Shown here piece by piece: positions 9,019 to 17,336 of a stretch of 64,000 nt of DNA (positions are counted from its first letter, which is position 1; each line of letters begins with the position of its first letter). Below the pieces are notes generated by a model. That model saw nothing but the letters and a program-made list of their open reading frames with translations, made no database searches and had not been told where the DNA came from. The stretch spans positions 62,001 to 126,000 of the forward strand of contig NZ_FMZV01000006.1 in the NCBI RefSeq assembly GCF_900101475.1, written 5' to 3'. The stretch comes from Ruegeria marina. GTDB taxonomy: Bacteria; Pseudomonadota; Alphaproteobacteria; Rhodobacterales; Rhodobacteraceae. Made by a program: the position numbers and the translations under genes.

Positions 9019-10218
9019 ATGAAACTCAAATCTCTCATCACGGCCGGGATGATCAGTGCGTCAGCGCTGGCACTTTCGTCCGCGGCATTCGCCGCCGACA
9101 AGACCGTGCGCATCGTCGGCTTTGGCGCCAGCTCGGGCGTTGTGGGCATTTTCGGTCAGAACTCGGGCGCGGCCATGAGCGCGGCGTTCGAGAAGATCAA
9201 CGCGGAAGGCGGGATCACGCTGGCCGATGGTTCGAAAGCGATGATCGAAACCGAATACTATGACGACCGCTGCAATGCCGAGGAGGGCATTTCGGTCCTG
9301 CGCCGGATCGCCTCGACCGATGCACTGGTCGCCATCGGTCCGACCTGCTCGAACGTGGCAGAACCGCTGTTCGGCATCCTGCAGGCCAAGGTTGACGACG
9401 CTGGCGATACCGGTCTGCAATTCCCGGTCTTCACCGACGTGGCGATCAAGGGCGGGCTGGCCGGTATCTCAGAATGGGTGTTCCGCAACACGCCGTCCGA
9501 GGCCAAGATGTATGATGACCTGTTTGCATGGATCCGCGAGACCTATCCCGATGCCAAGACCATCTATGGCGGCGTGGAAGAGGACTTCGCCCATTCGCGT
9601 TTCACCTGGTATTCGGTGATGAAAACCGCCGCTGAAGCGCATGGTTTCGAACTGGTCGGCGAGGCGCAATGGCTGCTGAACGACACCAACTTCTCGAACC
9701 AGGCGCGCGGCATGCGCCGGGCCGAACCGGACGTGGTGGCGATCTCGGCCCATCCGTTCACTTCGTGCGGGATGCTGCGCGAGATGGCGCGGCAGAAGAT
9801 CCAGCCCAAGGTACTCGTTGGCCTGACCTCGTCGTCGAGCCTCGAGACGCTTTCGGGCTGCGCCAACGAGGCACAGGGGATCATCATCCCGACAAGCTTT
9901 GCCCCGGTGAATGACGAAGCGAAAGCCGCGGCTGAGGCGGTTGCCGCCAAGGGCGGTGCGTTGGACCTGCACAGCGCTGCGGCCTGGGAAAACGCCATGA
10001 TCCTGCGTGACGTGATCAATGCCGCCGGCATCGAAGGAACACCCGACACGCTGGAAGCCGACCGCCGCAAGATCCGCGACGGGCTGGCTGCGCTGACCAC
10101 CGCGCATGGGCTGTTGGGAGAGAACAAGCGGATGCCCGATGGCGAGGCCGTGAAGCCCTATGTCTTCGTGCATGCCCAGGGCAACGCCTGGGAAGTCGTT
10201 CACAACCCCGGCAGCTGA
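9019..10218 (+). CDS. Branched-chain-type ABC transporter substrate-binding protein
   Basis: Periplasmic binding protein (LivK-like, type I fold), 399 residues. The Sec signal MKLKSLITAGMISASALALS ends at SAAFA, with cleavage expected near residue 25. A strong GGAGGAG precedes the ATG. It is the first gene of a five-gene importer operon (binding protein, two permeases, two ATPases). Family members bind branched amino acids, but also aromatic acids, amides and urea, so the ligand cannot be read from the sequence. The dehydrogenase genes on both sides suggest a carbon source rather than leucine. A hairpin follows at 10230. Confidence 0.87.
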   Translation: MKLKSLITAGMISASALALSSAAFAADKTVRIVGFGASSGVVGIFGQNSGAAMSAAFEKINAEGGITLADGSKAMIETEYYDDRCNAEEGISVLRRIASTDALVAIGPTCSNVAEPLFGILQAKVDDAGDTGLQFPVFTDVAIKGGLAGISEWVFRNTPSEAKMYDDLFAWIRETYPDAKTIYGGVEEDFAHSRFTWYSVMKTAAEAHGFELVGEAQWLLNDTNFSNQARGMRRAEPDVVAISAHPFTSCGMLREMARQKIQPKVLVGLTSSSSLETLSGCANEAQGIIIPTSFAPVNDEAKAAAEAVAAKGGALDLHSAAAWENAMILRDVINAAGIEGTPDTLEADRRKIRDGLAALTTAHGLLGENKRMPDGEAVKPYVFVHAQGNAWEVVHNPGS

Positions 10219-10229
10219 GCCGGATCGGC

Positions 10230-10255
10230 GGCGCGCGCGGAACCTCGTGCGCGCC
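10230..10255 (+). terminator. Intra-operon hairpin after the binding-protein gene
   Basis: Arms GGCGCGC / GCGCGCC extend by further pairs to about 10 bp with a short loop and no T-run. Hairpins in this position often protect the binding-protein mRNA and lower expression of the permease genes. That role is inferred. Confidence 0.45.
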
Positions 10256-10332
10256 ATTCCCGCCAGTGCCCGGGCTGCCCCTGCTCCCCTGCGAAAACCG
10301 GCGCGGCCCGGGCCTCCTAAACGAGCGCCACA

Positions 10333-11223
10333 ATGGATTATTTCTTCATCATCGATTTCGTGCAGTCGCTGGCCGATGGCCTCCTGTTCGGAACCACCTA
10401 CGCGCTGATCGGGATCGGGTTCACCCTGATCTTCGGTGTGATGCGCAAATTGAACCTGGCCTATGGGGCAGCCGCCCTGGCGGGAACCTATGTGGGTCTT
10501 GGATTGTTCCTGACCTTCAACGCGCCGCCCTTCGTGGTGTTCCTGGCCTCTGCCATCGGGGCCGGTTTGATCGGCCTCGTGGTCTATTACTGCTGCTTCA
10601 GGTTCACGCCCGAGGCCCATCCCATGGCGTCGCTTCTGGCGTCGGTCGGGATGCTGCTGTTCCTTGAGGAAATGATGACCCATGTCAGCCACGGCATGCC
10701 ACATCCCTACCCGTCGGTACTGAGCGGTGCGACGCTGGAACTGGGGGATATCTGGATCCGGGGCGACCTGCTTTTCGTGTTCGGCATCTGCGTCGTGGCG
10801 ATGGCGCTCCTGTTCTGGCTGCTCTACCGCACGCCGCTGGGCCTGGCCACGCGGGCCGTGTCGCAACAGCCGCGCGCCGCTCAACTTTGCGGTATCGACA
10901 GTGCTCGTGTGAATGCGCTGACATTTGTTATCGCCGGTGTTCTGGGCGGCACGGCCGGGGCCATGACCGCCGCCGCCGTCGGGATCCTGTCGCCGATCAT
11001 CGCGACCGGGCTTACCGTCAAGGGGCTGATCGTCGTTGTCATCGGCGGTCTGGGCTCGATCCCCGGCGCGATCATCGGCGGACTTCTCGTCGGTGCCGCC
11101 GAAAACATCTTCCTGTTGCTGCGCGGAGTCACCGAGCGCGACATCTACGTGATGCTGCTGCTCTTCCTCTTCCTCACACTGCGTCCCGGTGGCCTATTCG
11201 GCTCGGCCGCCACGCGCGATTGA
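10333..11223 (+). CDS. Branched-chain-type ABC permease (LivH-like)
   Basis: Inner-membrane permease of 296 residues, almost entirely hydrophobic helices. It has the LivH hallmarks ALIGIGFTLIFGVMRKLNLA at residues 26-45 and a late GGLGSIPGAIIGG loop (about 237-249), the cytoplasmic coupling segment that contacts the ATPases. Second gene of the 9019-13635 importer, expected to pair with the LivM-like subunit 12 bp downstream. Confidence 0.88.
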   Translation: MDYFFIIDFVQSLADGLLFGTTYALIGIGFTLIFGVMRKLNLAYGAAALAGTYVGLGLFLTFNAPPFVVFLASAIGAGLIGLVVYYCCFRFTPEAHPMASLLASVGMLLFLEEMMTHVSHGMPHPYPSVLSGATLELGDIWIRGDLLFVFGICVVAMALLFWLLYRTPLGLATRAVSQQPRAAQLCGIDSARVNALTFVIAGVLGGTAGAMTAAAVGILSPIIATGLTVKGLIVVVIGGLGSIPGAIIGGLLVGAAENIFLLLRGVTERDIYVMLLLFLFLTLRPGGLFGSAATRD

Positions 11224-11235
11224 TCGGAGGCCCCG

Positions 11236-12156
11236 ATGGATTTCTATTTCGGACTCTTGCAGATCTTCGGCGTGCACACGCTGCTCGGTCTCTCGGCCTA
11301 TGTGGTTTTGCTGACCGGGCAGGTCAGCATGGCGCAGGCGGGCTTCTATGCGATTGGCGCCTATACCGCCGGAGCCGGCACCGCGATGTTCGGCATCCAC
11401 ATCCTGCCCGCAATCATCGTGGCCGGGCTGGTGACGGCGGTGATTGCCTGCATCGTCGGGTTCCCGGCTCTCAGGGTAAAGGGGTTGATGCTGGTCGTGG
11501 CGACGCTCGCCTTTGGCGAGATGGTGCGGCTCTTCTTCTTCAACCTGACATGGCAGGTTGATCGCGGCGGCGAGTTGGTTGGCCCGAACGGCGCCGAAGG
11601 TTTCCGTTCGATCCGCTACTTCCCCGAACATGGCTGGGAGGTGTGGCATGTGACGGCGTTCATCTGGGCCGTGGTGATCGTGGTGATGGTCGCGCTGTGG
11701 TGGGTCGACCGGACCCGTGCGGGTGCCGTGCTGCGCGCCGTCGGCCATGACGAAACCGCCGCGCAGTCGATCGGGCTGAACCTGACGGCGGTGAAAGTGG
11801 GCGCGATGACCGCCGGCGGCTTCATCGCGGGCCTGGGCGGCGGTATATATGCCCATACGGTGACGCATATCGAACATGGCGTGTTCGGCGTTCTGCTGGC
11901 TACTTTTGCCATCGCCTATCCGATCCTTGGCGGGCTCGGGTCGGTCTTTGGTACCGTGATCGCGGTGCTTTTCATTCAGGGGTTCCTGATCGAAGGACTG
12001 CGCTTCCTTGGCGACTGGCGGTCGCTGCTCTTTGGCGCGCTGATCGTGCTGGCGATGAACCTGCGGCCGACCGGCCTCTTGGGCGAACATGCGCCCCGCT
12101 GGTTCCGGCGCCGCAAGACCGGCTCCGAACCCCTCGAACTGAAGGAAGCCAACTGA
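11236..12156 (+). CDS. Branched-chain-type ABC permease (LivM-like)
   Basis: Second permease subunit, 306 residues. Typical LivM features are an early GQVSMAQAGFYAIGAYT (about 29-45), the ALRVKGLMLVVATLAFGEM helix (about 78-96) and GGLGSVFGTVIA in the final third. The C terminus is charged (RRRKTGSEPLELKEAN). Its stop overlaps the start of the following ATPase gene (TGATG), so the two are probably translationally coupled. Confidence 0.88.
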   Translation: MDFYFGLLQIFGVHTLLGLSAYVVLLTGQVSMAQAGFYAIGAYTAGAGTAMFGIHILPAIIVAGLVTAVIACIVGFPALRVKGLMLVVATLAFGEMVRLFFFNLTWQVDRGGELVGPNGAEGFRSIRYFPEHGWEVWHVTAFIWAVVIVVMVALWWVDRTRAGAVLRAVGHDETAAQSIGLNLTAVKVGAMTAGGFIAGLGGGIYAHTVTHIEHGVFGVLLATFAIAYPILGGLGSVFGTVIAVLFIQGFLIEGLRFLGDWRSLLFGALIVLAMNLRPTGLLGEHAPRWFRRRKTGSEPLELKEAN

Positions 12157-12923
12157 TGCTGACGCTGGAAAACCTTTCGAAGCTTTTCGGCGGTGTGCGC
12201 GCGGTCGACGATGTCAGCCTGACGATCCGCGAGGGAGAGATATTCGGCCTGATCGGCCCCAACGGGTCGGGCAAGTCAACCACGATCAACCTCATCACCG
12301 GGCTTTATACACCGACGACGGGCAAGGTGACGCTGGATGGCCACGACCTGACTGCGATGGCGCAACACGAACGCACCTCGATGGGGGTGGCGCGGACGTT
12401 CCAGAACATCCGCCTGTTCGGCAACCTGACTGTGGCGCAGAACCTTTGGGTGGCGCAGAACGGGCACGAACAACGCCGGGCGCATTTCCTGGCGCGCTGG
12501 TTCAAGGCGGGCGGCGAGCACGGACCGGATATCGAGGAACTGCTGCGGTTCTCGCAGCTGCATTCCAAGCGCGACCTGCAGGCCAATGCGCTGTCCTTCG
12601 GCGAGATGCGGCGGCTGGAAATGGCCCGTGCGCTGGCCTCGAACCCCAGGGTCCTGCTGCTCGATGAGCCGGCGGCCGGTGCCAGCCAGGAAGACGCGCA
12701 ACTCTTGGCCGAACGCATCCGCGCGGTGCGCGACCGCGGCGTCACGGTTCTTCTGATCGAGCACATGATGGAACTGGTTATGGGCATCACCGACCGGATC
12801 GCGGTGCTGAATTTCGGCCGCAAGATCGCCGAGGGCAGCCCGGCCGAGGTGCAAATGAACGAGGATGTACGCGCCGCCTACCTGGGTGGCAGCCACAAGA
12901 ACGAGGAGCTGGTTCATGCTTGA
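12156..12923 (+). CDS. Branched-chain-type ABC ATPase (LivG-like)
   Basis: Cytoplasmic ATPase of 255 residues. Walker A is GPNGSGKST (about 34-42) and Walker B LLLDEPAAG. The signature helix reads LSFGEMRRLEMAR, so the canonical LSGGQ is altered, as it is in many LivG proteins (LAYGQQRRLEIAR). It energises the importer whose permeases precede it. The start overlaps the upstream stop and the end overlaps the next ATPase start. Confidence 0.9.
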   Translation: MLTLENLSKLFGGVRAVDDVSLTIREGEIFGLIGPNGSGKSTTINLITGLYTPTTGKVTLDGHDLTAMAQHERTSMGVARTFQNIRLFGNLTVAQNLWVAQNGHEQRRAHFLARWFKAGGEHGPDIEELLRFSQLHSKRDLQANALSFGEMRRLEMARALASNPRVLLLDEPAAGASQEDAQLLAERIRAVRDRGVTVLLIEHMMELVMGITDRIAVLNFGRKIAEGSPAEVQMNEDVRAAYLGGSHKNEELVHA

Positions 12924-13635
12924 GATCCGCGACATTCACACCTCTTATGGCAAGATCGCGGCGCTGAAAGGGGTTTCGCTCGATATCGCCGACGGCGGGC
13001 TGACCTGCCTGTTGGGGCCGAACGGTGCTGGCAAGACGACCTTGATCTGGACCATCGCCGGCATCCTGAAGGCGCGGGCCGGGTCAATGAAGCTCGACGG
13101 CGAGGAAATCGCGGGGCTGCGGGCGCCGCAGATCGTCGGCAAGGGGATCGTGACCGTGCCGGAAAACAGGCTGGTGTTCCCTGAAATGACCGTCAGGGAC
13201 AATCTGATCGCCGGTTCGTTCAGCCGCCGCAAGGACAAGGGCGGCGTGGCGCGGGACCTGGAAGAAGTTCTGGAACGGTTCCCGCGTCTGCGTGAGCGGG
13301 CGAACCAGGATGCCGGTACGCTGTCGGGCGGTGAGCAACAGATGCTGGCCGTTGGCCGGGCGCTGATGGCCCGGCCCAAGATTTTGCTGATGGATGAGCC
13401 GTCAACCGGTCTGGCCCCGATCATCGTCGAGGAAATCTTCCAGATCATCGGTCAGCTGCGCGATGAAGGAAAAACCATCTTCCTGGTCGAGCAGAACGCC
13501 CATATGGCCTTGGATTATGCCGATCATTTCTACCTGCTGGAACAAGGGCATGTGACCTTTGGCGGAGTGCCGGGCGAAGTGGACCACGACGAGTTGATCC
13601 AGCGCGCTTATCTGGGTGCGCGCAAGGCGAGCTGA
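12916..13635 (+). CDS. Branched-chain-type ABC ATPase (LivF-like)
   Basis: Second ATPase of the first importer, 239 residues from the start at 12916 (MLEIRDIHTSYG), which overlaps the end of the LivG-like gene by 8 bp. Walker A GPNGAGKTT, canonical signature LSGGEQQMLAVGRAL, Walker B LLMDEPSTGL and the switch His in LVEQNAH are all present. Length and the ENRLVFPEMTV segment are normal for LivF. It closes a complete binding-protein-dependent importer, and the second importer follows within 14 bp. Confidence 0.9.
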   Translation: MLEIRDIHTSYGKIAALKGVSLDIADGGLTCLLGPNGAGKTTLIWTIAGILKARAGSMKLDGEEIAGLRAPQIVGKGIVTVPENRLVFPEMTVRDNLIAGSFSRRKDKGGVARDLEEVLERFPRLRERANQDAGTLSGGEQQMLAVGRALMARPKILLMDEPSTGLAPIIVEEIFQIIGQLRDEGKTIFLVEQNAHMALDYADHFYLLEQGHVTFGGVPGEVDHDELIQRAYLGARKAS

Positions 13636-13648
13636 GCGAGGCCGGGCC

Positions 13649-14551
13649 GTGCTACTCGACCTTGTACAGAACACCGTGGATGGGCTGGCCGTCGGTGCGG
13701 CCTACGGATTGCTGGCATTGGGTTTCACCCTCATCTTTGGCGTGATGCGGCGGCTGAACATCGCGTTCGGGCCGTCGATCATGATCGGGATCTTTGCCGG
13801 TGCCTGGCTGCACGCGGAATGGTCGGTGGGGATGGTGCCGGTGTTCCTGGCGGTGCTGGCAGGCGCGGTGATAACGGCGGCCTATGTCGAGCGGATATCC
13901 TTTGCCGCTATCCGGGGAGATGCGGCGCTGGCCTCGATGGCGTCGAGCTTTGCCATCTGGATGCAGCTGGAAGAGGCCGTGGCGCGCGTGTTTCCCGGCC
14001 GGACCTATGGCTTTCCCACTTTTGACGGGATGCCGATGATCGAGATCGGGCCGGTGCTGCTGAGGCCCGAGTACCTGGTCATGCTGGTCACGGCGGCGGC
14101 GCTGGTTGCGGCGCTGCAATGGGGGCTTGCGCATACGCGGTTCGGGCTGGAGTTGCGCACGCTGGCCGACCGGCCCGAGGCGGCGCGGGTTTCCGGTGTG
14201 AATGTGGCGCGGGTGGCGTTCCTGACCTTTCTTCTGGCCGCTGCAATCGGCGGCATCGCCGGCTTCCTGATTGCGGCGGCGGATGGGCAGATCACGCCCA
14301 AGATCGGATTGTGGGCGACGATTAAAGGGCTGATCGCCATGGTGATCGGGGGCCTCGGATCGCTGCGCGGCGCGCTCATTGGCGGGCTGGTTCTGGGCGT
14401 GGTCGAGGCTAATGCACAATGGTTCCTGGGCGCCGCCGGGCGCGAGATGACGACCTATGCTCTCTTGTTTCTGGCGCTGGTGCTATTGCCTGCGGGGCTG
14501 GCCGGGCGCACCGAGGCCGGCGCCCGGGCCGAGGCCGAGCGAAGGCTCTGA
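13649..14551 (+). CDS. Branched-chain-type ABC permease (LivH-like), second system
   Basis: LivH-type permease of 300 residues from a GTG at 13649; the open frame extends 11 codons further, into the LivF stop region. Segments AAYGLLALGFTLIFGVMRRL (about 17-36) and GGLGSLRGALIGG (about 239-251) match the family. It starts a second set permease - permease - ATPase - ATPase transcribed directly after a complete importer. No binding-protein gene belongs to this set, so it may use the protein at 9019 or one encoded elsewhere. The C-terminal tail is Glu/Ala/Arg-rich. Confidence 0.85.
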   Translation: MLLDLVQNTVDGLAVGAAYGLLALGFTLIFGVMRRLNIAFGPSIMIGIFAGAWLHAEWSVGMVPVFLAVLAGAVITAAYVERISFAAIRGDAALASMASSFAIWMQLEEAVARVFPGRTYGFPTFDGMPMIEIGPVLLRPEYLVMLVTAAALVAALQWGLAHTRFGLELRTLADRPEAARVSGVNVARVAFLTFLLAAAIGGIAGFLIAAADGQITPKIGLWATIKGLIAMVIGGLGSLRGALIGGLVLGVVEANAQWFLGAAGREMTTYALLFLALVLLPAGLAGRTEAGARAEAERRL

Positions 14552-14554
14552 GCG

Positions 14555-15445
14555 ATGGACTCCTACACGATCTCGGTGCTGTCGAATATCGGGCTGTTCT
14601 CGTTCCTGGCCATCTCGGCCTGGATATTGCTGATCGCGGGTGAGATCAGTTTCGGGCAACAGGCCTATTTCGCACTTGGGGCCTACGGCGCCGGGATTGC
14701 CACGGCGGTTTGGCAATGGCCCTTCGCACTGGGGCTGGGGTTCGGTATCGTTCTGGGCGCCGGAATCGGCGCGCTGGTGGCGTGGCCGGCGATGCGGCTC
14801 ACCGGGGTGCATTTCGCGATTGCGACCTTGGCCTTTGCCGAGTTCCTGCGCAGCGGGCTGAACATCTTTCGCTACCGGCGCGAGGTCGGGGGCTATCTGA
14901 CCGGGCCGGACGGCGCCAACGGGTTTCGCGATATCCGTTGGGCCTATGAGGCGGGGGTTGAGCCTCTGGGCTATCTGATCCTGATCGGTGGGTGCCTGCT
15001 GTCCGTCATCGCTCTGGTGGCCTGCCTGGCGCGGGGACGTGGCATGGCGCTCCTCCGGATCGTAGGAGAGGACCCGATCCTGGCCGCGATGCAGGGGATA
15101 AGCGTGGCGCGCGTGCGCATCGGCGCGGCGGCGCTGGCGGGCGGGGTCGCCGGGTTCGGCGGCGGGCTTTATGCCCATATGGCGACCTATGTGGAGCCGG
15201 CGCAGTTCGGAGTGATGCCGGGCGTACATGCGCTGGCCTATGGCCTGATCGGCGGGCTGGGCACCGTGTTCGGGCCGATCCTGGGGGTGCTGGTGGATAT
15301 CGGTGCGCTGGAATCCCTGCGCGTCTTTTCTGGTTACCGGATGATCGTGTTCGGCGGGCTGGTGGCGCTGGTGTTGATCGTGCGGCCACGCGGGCTCCTC
15401 GACGAGGCGGCGCTGCGGCGGGGGTTGGCATGGCTGCGGCGCTAG
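14555..15445 (+). CDS. Branched-chain-type ABC permease (LivM-like), second system
   Basis: LivM-type permease of 296 residues, starting 3 bp after the LivH-like stop. Landmarks: ISFGQQAYFALGAYGAG (about 31-47), MRLTGVHFAIATLAFAEFLR (about 79-98) and GGLGTVFGPILGVLVD late in the protein. Its last codons overlap the start of the ATPase gene by 16 bp, indicating tight coupling. It is clearly diverged from the LivM-like protein at 11236, so the second system is not a recent tandem copy of the first. Confidence 0.86.
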   Translation: MDSYTISVLSNIGLFSFLAISAWILLIAGEISFGQQAYFALGAYGAGIATAVWQWPFALGLGFGIVLGAGIGALVAWPAMRLTGVHFAIATLAFAEFLRSGLNIFRYRREVGGYLTGPDGANGFRDIRWAYEAGVEPLGYLILIGGCLLSVIALVACLARGRGMALLRIVGEDPILAAMQGISVARVRIGAAALAGGVAGFGGGLYAHMATYVEPAQFGVMPGVHALAYGLIGGLGTVFGPILGVLVDIGALESLRVFSGYRMIVFGGLVALVLIVRPRGLLDEAALRRGLAWLRR

Positions 15446-16182
15446 AGATTTCCGGACTGACCCGCCGGTTTGGTGGTGTGACCGCTTTGGCGGGGGTGGA
15501 TCTGAGCCTGCTTCCGGGCGAGGTGCTGGGCCTGATCGGACCGAACGGATCTGGCAAGACATCGCTGTTCAACGTGCTGAGCGGGCATTACGCGCCGGAT
15601 GCAGGGGCCGTGCGGCTCGATGGCCGCGACATTGCTGGTTGGGCGCCGCGCCGGATCGCACGGGCGGGCGTGACCCGGAGTTTCCAGAACCTGCGGCTGC
15701 TCAAGCGGTTGTCGCTGTACGAGAATCTGCGCGCGGCGACCCATTCGGCGGCGTCAGGGCGCGAGTTGTTCTGGCAAAGCCGGGCGGCGAAGCGGCGTGA
15801 GCGTTCACAGCTGATGGATCTGCTGGCGCTCTTTGGCCTGGAGGACAAGGCCGATGACGCGCCGGGTGCGCTGACGCTGGTCGAGATGCGGCAACTGGAG
15901 ATCGCGCGGCTGTTGGCGGCGCGGCCTCGGTTGGTGCTGCTGGACGAGCCCGCGGCGGGGATGACGCCCGCCGAGACGGCGCGGATCAGCAGGATCATCG
16001 CCGAACATGTCCTGCCCGGACGCAGCGTGATCGTGATCGAGCACAAGATGCCGCTGATCACCGCGCTTTGCCGGCGCATCGCGGTGCTGCAGGCGGGGGT
16101 CAAGATCGCCGATGGCCCGGCGCGGGCAGTGCTGGACGACCCGCTGGTGCGGCAAAGCTATTTCGGGTCGCGGCCATGCTAG
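15430..16182 (+). CDS. Branched-chain-type ABC ATPase (LivG-like), second system
   Basis: ATPase of 250 residues from the start at 15430 (MAAALEISGLTRRFGG), overlapping the LivM-like gene. Walker A GPNGSGKTS and Walker B VLLDEPAAGM are intact. The signature helix reads LTLVEMRQLEIAR, with none of the Gly residues of LSGGQ. Even for LivG, whose signature is naturally loose, this is an extreme form. The frame is otherwise undamaged and the switch His is present (IVIEHKM), so it is probably functional as the weak half of a heterodimer. Confidence 0.86.
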   Translation: MAAALEISGLTRRFGGVTALAGVDLSLLPGEVLGLIGPNGSGKTSLFNVLSGHYAPDAGAVRLDGRDIAGWAPRRIARAGVTRSFQNLRLLKRLSLYENLRAATHSAASGRELFWQSRAAKRRERSQLMDLLALFGLEDKADDAPGALTLVEMRQLEIARLLAARPRLVLLDEPAAGMTPAETARISRIIAEHVLPGRSVIVIEHKMPLITALCRRIAVLQAGVKIADGPARAVLDDPLVRQSYFGSRPC

Positions 16183-16871
16183 AGTTGTCGAACCTCTGCG
16201 TGCGTTATGGTCACATCCGGGCTTTGGAGGGTGTCTCGCTGACGCTGAAGGCGGGCGAGGCGCTGGCGGTGGCGGGCATGAACGGGGCCGGGAAGTCCTC
16301 GCTCGTGCGGGCGATCTGCGGGCTGGTTCCCGTGCGCGAGGGACAGGTGCGGCTGGACGGACAGGCGATCACCGGGCGGCCCCTGCACCGGCTGGAAGGT
16401 GTGGCGCTGGTGCCCGAGGGTCGCGTGTTGGCGCCATCTCTGAGCGTGAGCGAAACGCTGTGGCTGGGCGCGGGGCGGGTTTCCGCGCGCACCCTGGCCG
16501 CGCGGCGCGATGGCGTTCTGGCTCGGTTCCCGGAACTGGCCGGGCGGCTCACCCAGCGTGCCGGCACGCTGAGTGGTGGCGAGGCGACGATGCTGGCGCT
16601 GGCGCGCGGGCTGATGGCCGCGCCACGCATTCTGATACTGGACGAGCCGTCTCTGGGCCTGTCACCTGCGGCGACGGCGCGGGTATTCGATACGCTGGCC
16701 GAGCTGCGGCAAGACGGGATCGGTGTCTTGATCGTCGAGCAGAACCTGCATCTGGCGCTGGGCTTTGCCGACCGGTTCCTGCTGTTGCAGCACGGGCGCC
16801 CGGTGGGCGAAGGGAGTACTGCCGAGGCCGACCGCTCCGCCGGGCTGGAAGAACTGTTGCTTGGACATTAG
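16176..16871 (+). CDS. Branched-chain-type ABC ATPase (LivF-like), second system
   Basis: ATPase of 231 residues from the ATG at 16176, inside the end of the LivG-like gene (7-bp overlap). Walker A reads GMNGAGKSS (Met replaces the usual Pro), the signature is LSGGEATMLALARGL, Walker B LILDEPSLGL and the switch His lies in VEQNLHLAL. It completes the second importer. The next gene, for a small secreted protein, starts 17 bp downstream. Confidence 0.87.
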   Translation: MLELSNLCVRYGHIRALEGVSLTLKAGEALAVAGMNGAGKSSLVRAICGLVPVREGQVRLDGQAITGRPLHRLEGVALVPEGRVLAPSLSVSETLWLGAGRVSARTLAARRDGVLARFPELAGRLTQRAGTLSGGEATMLALARGLMAAPRILILDEPSLGLSPAATARVFDTLAELRQDGIGVLIVEQNLHLALGFADRFLLLQHGRPVGEGSTAEADRSAGLEELLLGH

Positions 16872-16888
16872 AAACGAGGAGAGGGCGC

Positions 16889-17329
16889 ATGTCGAAACCT
16901 GTTCTGATAGCCTGGTTCCTGGCCGTGACAGCCAGTCCGGCACTGGCCGACCGGATGCTGGCCGAGGTGGATTGCACAGCCACCGAAACGGTTTTTGCCT
17001 ATGATTGCGCGATACACCTGTCGCAGGCCGGGGCGCCGGTCGAAGGGGCGGAGTTTACCGTGAAGGCGGACATGCCCGAGATGCCGATGGCCCATAACCT
17101 CGCGCCGGTGGCGGCGGTTCCGGGGGGCGAACCGGGCAGCTACACTGTGCCGCTGACCATCGAGATGTTCGGGCGCTGGATGCTGCGGCTGGAAGTGAAC
17201 GCCCCACGCCGCGACGTGATCGTCCTGGATCAGGAGTTCATACCGGGTCAGGGCGCCCGGTGCGATGATAACACCAAGGCGGATCATGCAGGTCATGCCC
17301 GCCACACCGGCATGACGCACTGCAACTGA
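16889..17329 (+). CDS. FixH/YtkA-like secreted protein, possibly metal-binding
   Basis: A 146-residue product with a Sec signal (MSKPVLIAWFLAVTASPALA, then D). The mature domain has the FixH/YtkA beta-sandwich pattern DMPEMPMAH ... GSYTVPLTIEMFGRWMLRL. The Met/His cluster at MPEMPMAH and the His-rich tail HAGHARHTGMTHC could bind copper or another soft metal. AACGAGGAGAG precedes the start. It is the last gene of the two-importer transcription unit, an unusual partner. No fix or cox genes are nearby, so the FixH resemblance should not be read as a nitrogen-fixation link. Confidence 0.65.
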   Translation: MSKPVLIAWFLAVTASPALADRMLAEVDCTATETVFAYDCAIHLSQAGAPVEGAEFTVKADMPEMPMAHNLAPVAAVPGGEPGSYTVPLTIEMFGRWMLRLEVNAPRRDVIVLDQEFIPGQGARCDDNTKADHAGHARHTGMTHCN

Positions 17330-17336
17330 GCGCCGA

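Noticed and set aside
16889-17329. Reading the FixH-like protein as evidence of nitrogen fixation or a cbb3 oxidase locus
   Set aside because: No fixG, fixI, fixS or cco genes are nearby and the similarity is limited to a small beta-sandwich domain shared with YtkA-like proteins.
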